DNA from: Candidatus Borrarchaeum weybense
GTDB lineage: Archaea; Asgardarchaeota; Sifarchaeia; Borrarchaeales; Borrarchaeaceae
Length of the DNA stretch: 59,415 bases
Direction of reading: 5' to 3'
Assembly (NCBI GenBank): GCA_019057385.1
Contig: JAHQJS010000004.1
Coordinates: forward strand, 681,547 to 740,961
In this document: positions 1 to 8,118 of the stretch, in pieces
How positions within the stretch are numbered: position 1 is the stretch's first letter
Layout of the letters: the number at the start of each line of letters is the position of its first letter
Made by a program: the position numbers and the translations under genes
The notes under the pieces: model-generated
The model's database searches: none
The model's input: the letters and a program-made list of their open reading frames with translations, nothing else
Told to the model about the DNA's origin: nothing

Positions 1-526
1 CCGTACCTACCCATTCACCCACTGGTGATCCATTTTTGCGGTTCATTCCTAGGACTATAATTGTCCCACCTGCCATATATTCGCCACAGAAATCGCCAAC
101 GGATCCTCCTATGATGATTACTGGTTTCTTGTTGTGATATTCTTTCATATGGATGCCTATTCTATATCCTCCATTACCTTGAGCTAATATTTCTCCTCCA
201 CGCATTCCATAGCCCGCAATGTCTCCAATATTGCCATGAATGATGATTTCGCCAGCATCCATAGTATTTCCTACGCCGTCTTGAGTGTTCCCAAAGATTT
301 CTATCGTTGGACCTCGCATAAAGGCGGCAAGATCCTGTCCTGGAGTCCCAAAGACATCTATTTTTAATTTAACGTCCTTTAATCCCGTACCGATATATCT
401 CTGGCCGTTTACGTTTTCAAGTTTAAGATAGTCAACTTTATCGATCGTGGCAGCATGATATACTAATTCATTTAATTCTCGAAATGTTAATGACTCCGCA
501 TCAATAACACTTTCTTCTTTCTCCAT
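1..526 (-). CDS. Glutamate synthase GXGXG (alpha subunit C-terminal-type) domain protein, partial
   Basis: The gene runs off the left edge, so only its first ~175 codons are visible. The translation starts MEKEESVIDADSLTFREL and carries the glycine-rich beta-helix repeats of the GltB C-terminal domain (GTPGQDLAAFMRGP, GNTQDGVGNTMDAGEIIIHGN, GEYMAGG). It aligns along its length with the intact paralogue at 26337-27104. In archaea this domain is a separate polypeptide that assembles with the FMN synthase and amidotransferase subunits to make glutamate from glutamine and 2-oxoglutarate. The ATG lies four bases after the stop of the FMN-subunit gene, so it is the last visible gene of an operon beginning at 4499. 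Start and family are clear; the C-terminus is not seen. Confidence 0.9.
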   Translation of the reverse strand, partial: MEKEESVIDAESLTFRELNELVYHAATIDKVDYLKLENVNGQRYIGTGLKDVKLKIDVFGTPGQDLAAFMRGPTIEIFGNTQDGVGNTMDAGEIIIHGNIGDIAGYGMRGGEILAQGNGGYRIGIHMKEYHNKKPVIIIGGSVGDFCGEYMAGGTIIVLGMNRKNGSPVGEWVGT

Positions 527-530
527 ATTA

Positions 531-2039
531 TTACGCTCCAGCTGGTTTTACTCCGAGTACATCGAGGGTAGGCTGTGTCAATTCAATCGCTCTTAAACGA
601 TCTCGATTGCTCCTTAGACTTTCGATGGAATTTAATCCGAGTGCTCCTAGTATCTCCTTTAGTTCATCATTCCATGCTCTAATTAGATTTGCAACTCTTT
701 GCGCCGCTTCTTGAACTTTTAACCTCCTAGTCAAATCAGGACGTGTAGTTGCAATACCCCATGGACATATCCCTCTATAGCACTGTTGACATACACGGCA
801 ACCCATAGCTATTAACACCGGAGTTCCAATTTGTATTGCATCCGCACCCAGCGCAATTGCCTTGGCAACTTCAGCAGCAGATCTAATTGAACCCATTGCG
901 ATGATTGAACCCCAATGCCTTATGCCTTCATCCCTCAATCTCTGATCTACTGAAGCAATGGCAGCCTCGATTGGTATACCCAAGTGGTCCCGTATCGCCG
1001 TAGGTGCTGCTCCTGTGCCTCCGGTTAATCCATCAAGAAGTATCCCGTCTGCTCCTGCACGCAAGATACCGCTTGAAATCGCTGCGGAATTATGAACCGC
1101 GGCAATTTTTACAAAGACAGGTTTCTTGTAGCGCGTAGCTTCCTTTAACGCATAAATGAGCTGTGATAAATCCTCTATTGAGTAAATGTCGTGATGTGGT
1201 GCAGGGCTGAGGGCGTCTGAACCTTTTGGAATCATTCTCGTTTGAGATATCGCCTGGCTAACCTTTTCGCCTGGCAAATGGCCACCTATACCGGGCTTTG
1301 CACCTTGGCCAATTTTTATCGTCATTGATGCTGCGACATCTAGGTAATCTGCATGAACACCAAATCGTCCACTTGCCACTTCAACATCAATATAATCGCC
1401 GTATTCGTATAACTCGACGGGAAGCCCTCCTTCTCCTGAGCCAAATATAGTGCCTACCTCCTTCGCTGCCATCGCCAGTGCTTTAAATGCGTTGAAAGAA
1501 AGTGCACCATAACTCATATGACTGATCATAATCGGTGTTTCAAGTTCCAGTTGAGGTGAAACGCTCGTCTTTAATTCTACATTATTGTCAATGTCATTAA
1601 ATTCGAGTTTTTCAGGTTTTTTGCCAAGAAATGTTTTAATTTCAATGGGCTCCCGCAAAGGGTCGATTGATGGGTTAGTTACTTGGCAAGCATCTATTAC
1701 TAAACGATCAAACAGTCGAGGGTAGGGAAGGGGTGTGCCAACTCCCGCAATTAACGCAGAACCCGTATTGGCCTGCATCCATATGGCACGCTTAGTATCA
1801 TCATTATATACGTAATGATAAGGAAGAGTTCCTGGATGCTTTTCAATGGTTATAGCCTGTTGTGGACACATAATGGCGCATCTTTGGCACGCAACACAAT
1901 TCTCATCTATCGGTTTAGGTCTATCTGTATATGTCATGGCATCAAACGTGCAGTTAATCATGCATCGTTTGCAATGTTTGCACTTTTCATAATCTACAGT
2001 TATTTTATACTCTGGTAATACACCCGCCATCACTATCAC
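531..2039 (-). CDS. Archaeal-type glutamate synthase, FMN/4Fe-4S synthase subunit
   Basis: This 502-aa protein has two N-terminal 4Fe-4S motifs (CKHCKRCMINC and CVACQRCAIMC, about residues 20-62). A glutamate-synthase FMN-binding TIM barrel follows (GAKPGIGGHLPGEKV, DALSPAPHHDIYSIEDL, LDGLTGGTGAAP), then a cysteine cluster (GCRVCQQCYRGIC) expected to hold the 3Fe-4S centre. The family reduces 2-iminoglutarate formed from 2-oxoglutarate and ammonia. The start codon overlaps the end of the amidotransferase gene by four bases, implying translational coupling. The paralogue at 27105-28601 has the same architecture. Electron donation is probably through ferredoxin or the Hdr-like protein encoded upstream; that is inferred from context only. 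Confidence 0.93.
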   Translation of the reverse strand: MIVMAGVLPEYKITVDYEKCKHCKRCMINCTFDAMTYTDRPKPIDENCVACQRCAIMCPQQAITIEKHPGTLPYHYVYNDDTKRAIWMQANTGSALIAGVGTPLPYPRLFDRLVIDACQVTNPSIDPLREPIEIKTFLGKKPEKLEFNDIDNNVELKTSVSPQLELETPIMISHMSYGALSFNAFKALAMAAKEVGTIFGSGEGGLPVELYEYGDYIDVEVASGRFGVHADYLDVAASMTIKIGQGAKPGIGGHLPGEKVSQAISQTRMIPKGSDALSPAPHHDIYSIEDLSQLIYALKEATRYKKPVFVKIAAVHNSAAISSGILRAGADGILLDGLTGGTGAAPTAIRDHLGIPIEAAIASVDQRLRDEGIRHWGSIIAMGSIRSAAEVAKAIALGADAIQIGTPVLIAMGCRVCQQCYRGICPWGIATTRPDLTRRLKVQEAAQRVANLIRAWNDELKEILGALGLNSIESLRSNRDRLRAIELTQPTLDVLGVKPAGA

Positions 2040-3175
2040 GTCTTTTGAGTAATTGACATTTCAATGCCTCTATGTCGTTCAATGGCTTCTTCTTCTAGTT
2101 TGGCAATTATTGGATGCCCCGCTTTTGGCGCCCATACGTCTTCTGGGTTCTTTTCTATAGAACGTATCGCCTGTTCTTCACTTGACATGTAAACTTTGTC
2201 TTCTTTTACTCCAACAATGAGCGGACGAAGTTTTATTCTATCATTCAGGCCTAATAGGGTCGTATTGTTCGCTACCAATATGCTAAAAGGCCCATTAAGT
2301 AATGCAGAAGCGTAAGTAATGCGAATTGATTTTAAAATTAGCTTCTTTTGTAATGAAGGTTCCCGTTCTATCTGTGACCAGAATCTAGGAGCAAGTGCTT
2401 CACAAGCTAACGCAAGAGGCAGCTTATGGCGTCTAACTAGCAGGTCAAAGAGATATGCGACGACTTCTGTATCTGTTAGGAGAGTGCACTTATATCCATA
2501 CATTTCTAGGTATCGCTTGTTGGTTCCATAAGATGAAATCTCGCCGTTGTGAATCACAGACCAATCCAGTATGTTGAAGGGATGTGCACCGCCCCACCAA
2601 CCAGGCGTATTCGTTGGAAATCGCGTATGTGCTAACCAGAGGTATCCTTTGTATTCTTCTAGTCTATAAAATGCTGCGACCTCATCTGGATGTCCAACAG
2701 CTTTAAACACACCCATGTTTTTTCCGCTTGACAAAACGAATGCATCGCCGATATTTTCATTGATATGCATCACTAATCTTATTATGTAATTATCTTCCTC
2801 TGTCTTCTGCATGTTCTTATCAGGGGTTTCTAGAAAAAACCTCCAGAGGATGGGAGGGTTAGTTATTTCGCTCACTTTATTAATGGGGATCTTTTCGTCA
2901 GCAACGATTGTTGCATTCTTTGCAAGATAACTTTCAACATTCGTCAGGGCCGTTTCATCTTTTGTCATTACCTGCACAGCATATTTATCAGAATACTTTG
3001 GAAAGATTCCATATACTGCAAATCCAGCACCTAAACCATTACCGCGAACTTTCATTGAATTAATCATTTTAATTGGATATTTGCCTTCGATCAGTTTTCC
3101 TTCTTTGCTTAAGATCCCTGCAAGTCCGCAGCCATCTATAATTTTATCATCATGATATTGGACCATCATCTTCAC
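2036..3175 (-). CDS. Glutamate synthase glutaminase (class II amidotransferase) subunit
   Basis: This 379-aa protein is the glutamine amidotransferase module of a split archaeal glutamate synthase. The likely nucleophile Cys is near residue 16 (DGCGLAGIL), preceded by a short segment that class II amidotransferases normally remove by processing. Further Ntn-hydrolase signatures are HTRFPTN, WSVIHNGEISSYGTNKRYLE and TDTEVVAYLFD. It releases ammonia from glutamine for the FMN subunit encoded directly downstream. Its first ~26 bases overlap the 3' end of the HdrBC-like gene, and its stop overlaps the start of the FMN-subunit gene, so the operon is tightly packed. A paralogue lies at 28604-29746. 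Confidence 0.92.
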   Translation of the reverse strand: MKMMVQYHDDKIIDGCGLAGILSKEGKLIEGKYPIKMINSMKVRGNGLGAGFAVYGIFPKYSDKYAVQVMTKDETALTNVESYLAKNATIVADEKIPINKVSEITNPPILWRFFLETPDKNMQKTEEDNYIIRLVMHINENIGDAFVLSSGKNMGVFKAVGHPDEVAAFYRLEEYKGYLWLAHTRFPTNTPGWWGGAHPFNILDWSVIHNGEISSYGTNKRYLEMYGYKCTLLTDTEVVAYLFDLLVRRHKLPLALACEALAPRFWSQIEREPSLQKKLILKSIRITYASALLNGPFSILVANNTTLLGLNDRIKLRPLIVGVKEDKVYMSSEEQAIRSIEKNPEDVWAPKAGHPIIAKLEEEAIERHRGIEMSITQKT

Positions 3176-4499
3176 AATCCAATTTCTTTTTTAAAAGTTT
3201 TAGTTTTATTTTTTTCAATTCAGGAAGATCTAATTCTTCTCTAAAAACACTTGAGTCGGGTAATCCTCGTCCAGAGGCTAATAACATGTTTTTCTTTTTA
3301 TTTATGAAATCTGGGATTTTTCCTCTCTTAGAAGCCATATTTTTTAATTGAGTGAAGAAATCTGTCAACCCAAAACACTGTGGGCATAATTCGTAGCAGG
3401 TGTGACATGCAATACAATTCCAAAACTCTCCTGCATCGATAACACTTTCTAAATTTCCATTTAACACGTCCTGGACTATCTTATGAGGCTCAAAGTCCTC
3501 TACTTCCGCAACTGGGCAATCTTCTTCACAAGCACCGCATGAAGCACATATTCGTAGAGATTCATAGTCAAAATGACGTTTTATTTCATCAAGAGCAATC
3601 TGTTTCATGCGCAATTTTTGAAATACACTATCAGTTGGAATAACATGATACGGAAAACTAATTTCTACAACATCCTCCATGCCAAGTGCAATTCCAAGAA
3701 GTTCCAAGAAGTAGAATGTAGGGATCTCAAAATTGGTTTCATCAATTCTATTTACCTGAAACTGTGCTAAATCATATTGACTAAAACAATATGGACAAAC
3801 AACCGCAATACCATCTGTGCCCCGATGTTGGAGCGATTCAAGTTTTAATCTTACAAGATCGTAGGCTGCCTGTTCAGAAGTCGAAGAGAGACTTCCTCCA
3901 CAGCATAACATTTTTTCAGGATAATTTAATGGTGTTGCACCTATTGCTTCTATCAACCTATCAAAGACACTAGGATCAATAGGATCGTCAAACAGAATCT
4001 TATCGCTTGGTCTCAGAAGGTGACAGCCTGGATGCGTTGCAATTGTTACTCCAGTTAATGGGCGGGTTATGTGCTCTTCAATTTCTATTGGACCAATATC
4101 GAATGCCAAAACTTCTAAAATATCTTTTACGTGAACAGAGCCATTATAGTGTAATCCTTCTTCTTCAGCAAGTAGTTTATTAATTTCGTTTCTAAGGGCG
4201 CTATTTTCCTTAAGTTCCATATTTACGTTTTTTAACGTGCCATAGCACCCATTACAAAAGGAGATAATGTCAAGACCTCTTTCTTCGGCAATCGCGAGGT
4301 TTCTGGCAGCGATGGCGTACCAAGTCCTTTCATCATATCCTCTTATGCTAAGGGGATCAGGACAGCAACTGAAGTCATCTAAGTCAATAATATCGACTCC
4401 TAATTTCTCAAGGACGCGTTTCGCTAATATTTCGATGTAGGGATATTTATTTTGGATCAAACAACCGTAAAACGCAGCATATTGTTTGTCTTTTTTCAT
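3150..4499 (-). CDS. HdrB-HdrC-like fusion (CCG-domain iron-sulfur oxidoreductase)
   Basis: This 449-aa protein has an N-terminal HdrB-like half with the cysteine-rich elements expected for a non-cubane cluster (CLIQN, FSCCPDP, CNGCYG, HPGCHLL, CCGG, CPYCFSQYD). A C-terminal HdrC-like half holds two 4Fe-4S motifs (CASCGACEEDCP and CIACHTCYELCP). The order B then C is the reverse of the C-then-B order of HdrD. It is the first gene of the glutamate synthase operon and overlaps the amidotransferase gene. Related modules move electrons between ferredoxin, flavin partners and disulfide or other acceptors. A role as electron-input subunit for the synthase is inferred from operon position. True heterodisulfide reductase activity is not implied. 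Confidence 0.88.
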   Translation of the reverse strand: MKKDKQYAAFYGCLIQNKYPYIEILAKRVLEKLGVDIIDLDDFSCCPDPLSIRGYDERTWYAIAARNLAIAEERGLDIISFCNGCYGTLKNVNMELKENSALRNEINKLLAEEEGLHYNGSVHVKDILEVLAFDIGPIEIEEHITRPLTGVTIATHPGCHLLRPSDKILFDDPIDPSVFDRLIEAIGATPLNYPEKMLCCGGSLSSTSEQAAYDLVRLKLESLQHRGTDGIAVVCPYCFSQYDLAQFQVNRIDETNFEIPTFYFLELLGIALGMEDVVEISFPYHVIPTDSVFQKLRMKQIALDEIKRHFDYESLRICASCGACEEDCPVAEVEDFEPHKIVQDVLNGNLESVIDAGEFWNCIACHTCYELCPQCFGLTDFFTQLKNMASKRGKIPDFINKKKNMLLASGRGLPDSSVFREELDLPELKKIKLKLLKKKLDCEDDGPIS

Positions 4500-4603
4500 G
4501 TGAGCATGATCTCCTGTTTACATCTGACAACATATTTACATATATCAAGGTATTAGACAAAGTGTTAATAAATCTTGTTATTTTGACTATTTGTACTGAG
4601 TAG

Positions 4604-4667
4604 GGCTATTTATACTGAACGTTTGATGATTTTGGAACGTATTTGTTGAACATTTTGATATTCAACA
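4604..4667 (-). promoter_or_regulatory. Promoter and candidate operator of the first glutamate synthase operon
   Basis: Read on the minus strand, AGTATAAATAGC (about 4605-4616) is a good archaeal TATA box roughly 105 bases before the HdrBC-like start codon. Immediately upstream is TGAACGTTTGAT (plus-strand 4616-4627), a 12-mer repeated exactly before the second glutamate synthase operon at 31204-31215. Next to it is an inverted repeat with 7-bp arms TGTTGAA (4644-4650) and TTCAACA (4661-4667). The combination suggests a nitrogen-responsive operator. The binding protein is unknown. Confidence 0.5.
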
Positions 4668-4798
4668 CTACGGGGTCTTTTTAAATAATTAATCAAAATG
4701 TCATAAATATACGTAAAGTCCATTTTTAGATAACAGATAATTATATATACTATAAGTCTAATATTATACTCAAAGTACAAAAAATAGGAAGTGTGAAT

Positions 4799-5569
4799 AT
4801 GCATCCGGCAATAATTGGTATAATGTATGTCATAGCGTTCTCGGTTTTATCCGTAGTTATTATGGTTAAAACAAAGTTCAACAACTTGTTGCGAATTGGG
4901 CTTTTAATTGCAGCATTGCTTGCGTTTTATGTGCTTCCAACTGGACATTTGATCGGCTTAATGCCTAAATTGGGTTCTAACGGTGTAATGGCTGAAACAG
5001 GAGACGTTGGATCAGGTATCGTTACAGCGTATTCTTTCCCTTTAGCATTGTTAGCACTCATTGTAACACTTGGTCTTACCTTCTTTGTAGGACGTGCATT
5101 ATGTAGTTATGGATGTCCTGTCGGTGTAGTTCAAGAACTCCTCTATGAAGCCCCAACTGGCAAAAATGGCGGAAACAAACTGACCTTGCCTACAAAAATC
5201 AGTTATTTCATAAGATTGGGAGTACTAGGTCTGATAGTTGTCCTAGTTCTTGTCTTTGGTCTTGGACTTATTCAAATAGCAGCACTGTCTCCATTGGTAA
5301 TTCCTGTGGCGTTCATTATAGGTGTTTGTATTATAGCATCAATTTTCGTATATAGACCCTTTTGCAGGCTTTTCTGTCCCTATGGTGCCTTGGCAGCATT
5401 AGTGGCGAAATTCTCCAAAGTCAAACCAGGGAAGGGAGATTCATGTACGGAGTGCGGACTTTGTGATATGAACTGCCCAACAGGAGAATTAAACGAAAAG
5501 TATGGTGAATGTTATCTCTGTGGACGATGTGTTCGAACATGCAATGTAGATGCTGTAAAATTCTGCTGA
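4799..5569 (+). CDS. NapH-like membrane-bound 4Fe-4S protein
   Basis: The protein has about 256 aa with five or so hydrophobic segments. Two cytoplasmic CxxxCP loops (LCSYGCPVG, about residue 103, and FCRLFCPYG, about residue 192) are typical of NapH/NosR/CcoG-like proteins. A C-terminal pair of 4Fe-4S motifs follows (CTECGLCDMNC, CYLCGRCVRTC). Such proteins pass electrons between membrane quinones or flavoproteins and soluble iron-sulfur partners. I chose ATG 4799 because AGGAAG lies seven bases upstream; the in-frame GTG at 4793 sits too close to it. It is divergent from the HdrBC/glutamate-synthase operon and followed by a hairpin-T8 terminator. The specific partner is unknown. Confidence 0.82.
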   Translation: MHPAIIGIMYVIAFSVLSVVIMVKTKFNNLLRIGLLIAALLAFYVLPTGHLIGLMPKLGSNGVMAETGDVGSGIVTAYSFPLALLALIVTLGLTFFVGRALCSYGCPVGVVQELLYEAPTGKNGGNKLTLPTKISYFIRLGVLGLIVVLVLVFGLGLIQIAALSPLVIPVAFIIGVCIIASIFVYRPFCRLFCPYGALAALVAKFSKVKPGKGDSCTECGLCDMNCPTGELNEKYGECYLCGRCVRTCNVDAVKFC

Positions 5570-5583
5570 GAGTAGATGATTTT

Positions 5584-5608
5584 GCTATCTACGGATAGCA
5601 TTTTTTTT
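5584..5608 (+). terminator. Hairpin plus T-tract terminator
   Basis: GCTATC and GATAGC form a perfect 6-bp stem with a four-base loop, followed by A and eight T. It begins 15 bases after the stop of the NapH-like gene and separates it from the TetR gene. Confidence 0.7.
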
Positions 5609-5652
5609 AAATTTGAAAGAATTTCGTTATTAGGTAATTGAAGGTGTAAAAA

Positions 5653-6384
5653 ATGACAGGGTCAAATGATAGAAATGCTGAAACAAAAACAGGTGCGAAA
5701 TTAACGAGGAAAGAACGTAAAAAAACGTTTCAAAAACAACATGATCTTGATGCGGCAACGGAACTGTTCAAAAAAGCCCCCTATGATGATGTAACGATGG
5801 ATGATATAGCAGAACAAACGCTGTTAAGCAGAGCTACATTGTACAAATATTTTGGTGGTAAAGAAGGCATCTACTTCGAAATCGGTATTCAAGGTTTTAG
5901 AATTATTTCCAAAAAGCAAGAAGCACTAATCAAATCTGAATCTTCTTCAGGACTCGATAAAATCTTAAAATTAAGCGAAACTATCCTTAGATATTTGTTT
6001 GAAAATCCATTAAGTCATGAAATCATGCGCCATTACCTTGTTACGGAAAATAAAGCAGAAATTACCACTGATAAGATCCTGAGGAAAATGAAATTAGGGG
6101 AAGATGTGGAGAATCCTTCTGATAGAATACGAGCAAGGTTTTTACAAGAAATCCGCAAATTCGAGAAACCCTGGGCAATCGCAGTGGAACAGGGTTTCAA
6201 AGATGGATCAATCCACCAGGATATGAATCCCGATCATTTAGTGCATTTCCTTTTTATGATCATTTCTGGGATTGTTGATCGTGCCAACTTGGAAAGAGTA
6301 ATGATGCAAAAGGTGAACTTATCCGTCGAAGACATCATAAAGAGGACTATTGATCTGATCCGGAAAGATTTGGGAAGTGACTGA
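5653..6384 (+). CDS. TetR/AcrR-family transcriptional regulator
   Basis: This 243-aa protein has a TetR N-terminal helix-turn-helix at about residues 30-75 (AATELFKKAPYDDVTMDDIAEQ, then LSRATLYKYFGGKEGIYFEIG), preceded by a basic tail. The larger helical C-terminal part would be the ligand-binding dimerisation domain; its ligand cannot be read from the sequence. The ATG is preceded by GGTG at suitable distance. It is followed after 47 bases by a membrane methyltransferase-like gene, which it may regulate. No clear operator palindrome was found next to it. Confidence 0.88.
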   Translation: MTGSNDRNAETKTGAKLTRKERKKTFQKQHDLDAATELFKKAPYDDVTMDDIAEQTLLSRATLYKYFGGKEGIYFEIGIQGFRIISKKQEALIKSESSSGLDKILKLSETILRYLFENPLSHEIMRHYLVTENKAEITTDKILRKMKLGEDVENPSDRIRARFLQEIRKFEKPWAIAVEQGFKDGSIHQDMNPDHLVHFLFMIISGIVDRANLERVMMQKVNLSVEDIIKRTIDLIRKDLGSD

Positions 6385-6431
6385 ACTCTTACGAATCATT
6401 AATTTGAAATATACAAAAAATTTGGCAGGAG

Positions 6432-6959
6432 GTGAAAAAAATTAGTTCAAGACATGATAAACACGAACATCTCGTAGGCGAAGAAATGCCTTATTCACAT
6501 CTGCTGCAATTAAGTTCTGCAGTAGTGTTTCTACTAGTCTGGTCATTAGATTCTTTTATTTTCAAATTCTCTGTTTGGTTTGCAAATTTTGTGCCATGGG
6601 TGTTTCGATTAATTCTGGCTCTATGTGTGATCATACTTGGAATTATGCTAGCGCGTTCAGCGGAAAAGGCGTTATTTCAAGAAGAACTTGAGTCACCTAA
6701 AGTGGATGTAATTGATACAGGGATACTTGGTCATGTGAGGCATCCTTTATACCTTGGAGTGCTATTAGTCTATATTGGATTCATTCTGGGAACATTTTCG
6801 TTGATTTCAGTTGCAGTTTTCGTATTAGTTGCATTAATTCATAATAAATTGGCAAATTATGAAGAACAGGATCTTGAGCGGATATTCGGTGAAGAGTATT
6901 TAGAATATAAGAGCAGGGTGCCAAAATGGATTCCACGCTTATCATCGGCCACTATCTGA
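6432..6959 (+). CDS. Isoprenylcysteine carboxyl methyltransferase (ICMT)-like membrane protein
   Basis: This protein of up to 175 aa has four or five hydrophobic helices and the conserved C-terminal methyltransferase core: GHVRHPLYLGVLLVYIGF, then a helical hairpin, then NYEEQDLERIFGEEYLEYKSRVPKWIP. This core is shared by ICMT, phospholipid methyltransferases and NnrU-like proteins; it binds S-adenosylmethionine and methylates a lipid-like substrate. The start is uncertain. The GTG at 6432 lies inside the AGGAGGTGA ribosome-binding site, so translation may begin at a non-standard codon near 6441 or at ATG 6486. The substrate is unknown; ubiquitous archaeal homologues are uncharacterised. Confidence 0.75.
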   Translation: MKKISSRHDKHEHLVGEEMPYSHLLQLSSAVVFLLVWSLDSFIFKFSVWFANFVPWVFRLILALCVIILGIMLARSAEKALFQEELESPKVDVIDTGILGHVRHPLYLGVLLVYIGFILGTFSLISVAVFVLVALIHNKLANYEEQDLERIFGEEYLEYKSRVPKWIPRLSSATI

Positions 6960-6982
6960 TCCTAAACTGTGAAGAAACAGTA

Positions 6983-7618
6983 TTAATCCTTTTTAACCTT
7001 TTTTTGACAGTATTTTACAATCTCCTGTGCACTCTTCCCTACTAACTGCTGTTCATCAGCCTTTATCGGATTATAAAGAAGGTTTAGACCCTTGAGGTTA
7101 GTGAGGTGCTCCAATCCCTTAAGCTCTTTTATCCGGTTTGACCAAAAGGAGAGTTCTCTGAGTTCGGTAAGGTTTTCCAATCCTCTTATCTCTTCTATTT
7201 GATTCTCACTAAGACCTAGATGTTGGAGGTTAGTGAAGTTCTCCAATCCCTCAAGCTCTTCTATTCGATTATGACAGAGATAGAGTCCTTGGAGGTTAGT
7301 GAGGCTCTCCAATCCCTTGAGGTTTTCTATTTTATTATCCATAAGGTTCAATTTTTTTAGGTTAATGAGAGATCCCAATCCTTTGATCTCTCTTATTCGA
7401 TTATATTGGAGGTTGAGTTCTTTGAGATTTTTGAGATTCTCCAACCCTTCAATCTCAGTGATATCTTTAATCCCAATATTGCTAAGATCAAGTGTGCCGT
7501 TCTTGACATGATATTTCCTTCCTTTAACCGTCACAAAATCTGAATCTGGACTCATACACGGCACCACTTTCTTTTGTTGAAAGAGTTTATCCTCCTCTGA
7601 ATTACGCGTGACTTTCAT
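6983..7618 (-). CDS. SDS22-like leucine-rich-repeat protein
   Basis: After a ~40-residue N-terminal region, this 211-aa protein has about six 22-residue leucine-rich repeats of the SDS22 type. Their pattern is LxNLxxLxxLxLxxNxIxxIxGL, with units such as LKNLKELNLQYNRIREIKGL and LTNLQGLYLCHNRIEELEGL. A capping segment follows (LLYNPIKADEQQLVGKSAQEIVKYCQ). Such solenoids are protein-interaction scaffolds and are presumably cytoplasmic here, as no signal peptide is seen. SDS22-like LRR proteins are frequent in Asgard archaea. The gene is divergent from the radical SAM gene, with the palindrome array between them. Its binding partner is unknown. Confidence 0.88.
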   Translation of the reverse strand: MKVTRNSEEDKLFQQKKVVPCMSPDSDFVTVKGRKYHVKNGTLDLSNIGIKDITEIEGLENLKNLKELNLQYNRIREIKGLGSLINLKKLNLMDNKIENLKGLESLTNLQGLYLCHNRIEELEGLENFTNLQHLGLSENQIEEIRGLENLTELRELSFWSNRIKELKGLEHLTNLKGLNLLYNPIKADEQQLVGKSAQEIVKYCQKKVKKD

Positions 7619-7686
7619 CTTGCATATTATAAATCTGATCCTAATAAGTTTTTTAAATCCTTAAATATATAGTATTATTGTCTACT

Positions 7687-8079
7687 TTGCCACATCTGGC
7701 AATAGATGACACGATCTAGTGTCATATTTGGCAACCAAGTAGAGCAATTCAGCAAGCAATAGAAAATCTAATTGCCACATATGAAATAGGTCACATGATC
7801 TATATCACATCTGGCAAACAGACAACACAAATCTAGTTGCCGTACCTAGCACAGGTAGAACTATTCAGCAGTTAACAAAAGATCTATTTGCCAAATTTGA
7901 CAAATAGGTCAACACGATCTAGTTGTCATATCTGGCAAACCAGAAACACCCAATCTAGTGATTAAAACAGGATTTGTTGTCACATCTGGCATATAGGTGA
8001 CATAACCTAATTGCCATATCTGACAACCAAGTAGAGCAATCCGACAGTTAACAAACAATCTAATTGCCACATTTGGCGA
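7687..8079. repeat. Array of ~10 imperfect 16-bp palindromes, consensus TTGCCACATCTGGCAA
   Basis: Copies start at about 7687, 7719, 7772, 7802, 7837, 7888, 7923, 7977, 8011 and 8064, with a weaker one near 7959. The best copy, TTGCCACATCTGGCAA, has 6-bp inverted arms and a 4-base centre. Each is preceded by a variant of ATCTAG. Spacing alternates between about 30-35 and 51-54 bases. The long spacers are themselves related (CCAAGTAGAGCAAT recurs at about 7734 and 8027), so this is a higher-order tandem repeat and not a CRISPR. It fills the region between the divergent LRR and radical SAM genes. It could be a multi-site operator, an iteron-like or partition site, or a transcribed hairpin array. 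Confidence 0.85.
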
Positions 8080-8118
8080 AGTAGACATCTTAAAATAGAA
8101 TATAAACGAGGTGAAAAG

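Noticed and set aside
3150..4499. Methanogenesis heterodisulfide reductase
   Set aside because: No hdrA, mvh or methanogenesis genes are present; the operon context is glutamate synthase.
7687..8079. CRISPR array
   Set aside because: The repeats are short (16 bp), imperfect and palindromic, the spacing alternates and the spacers resemble one another; no cas genes are nearby.
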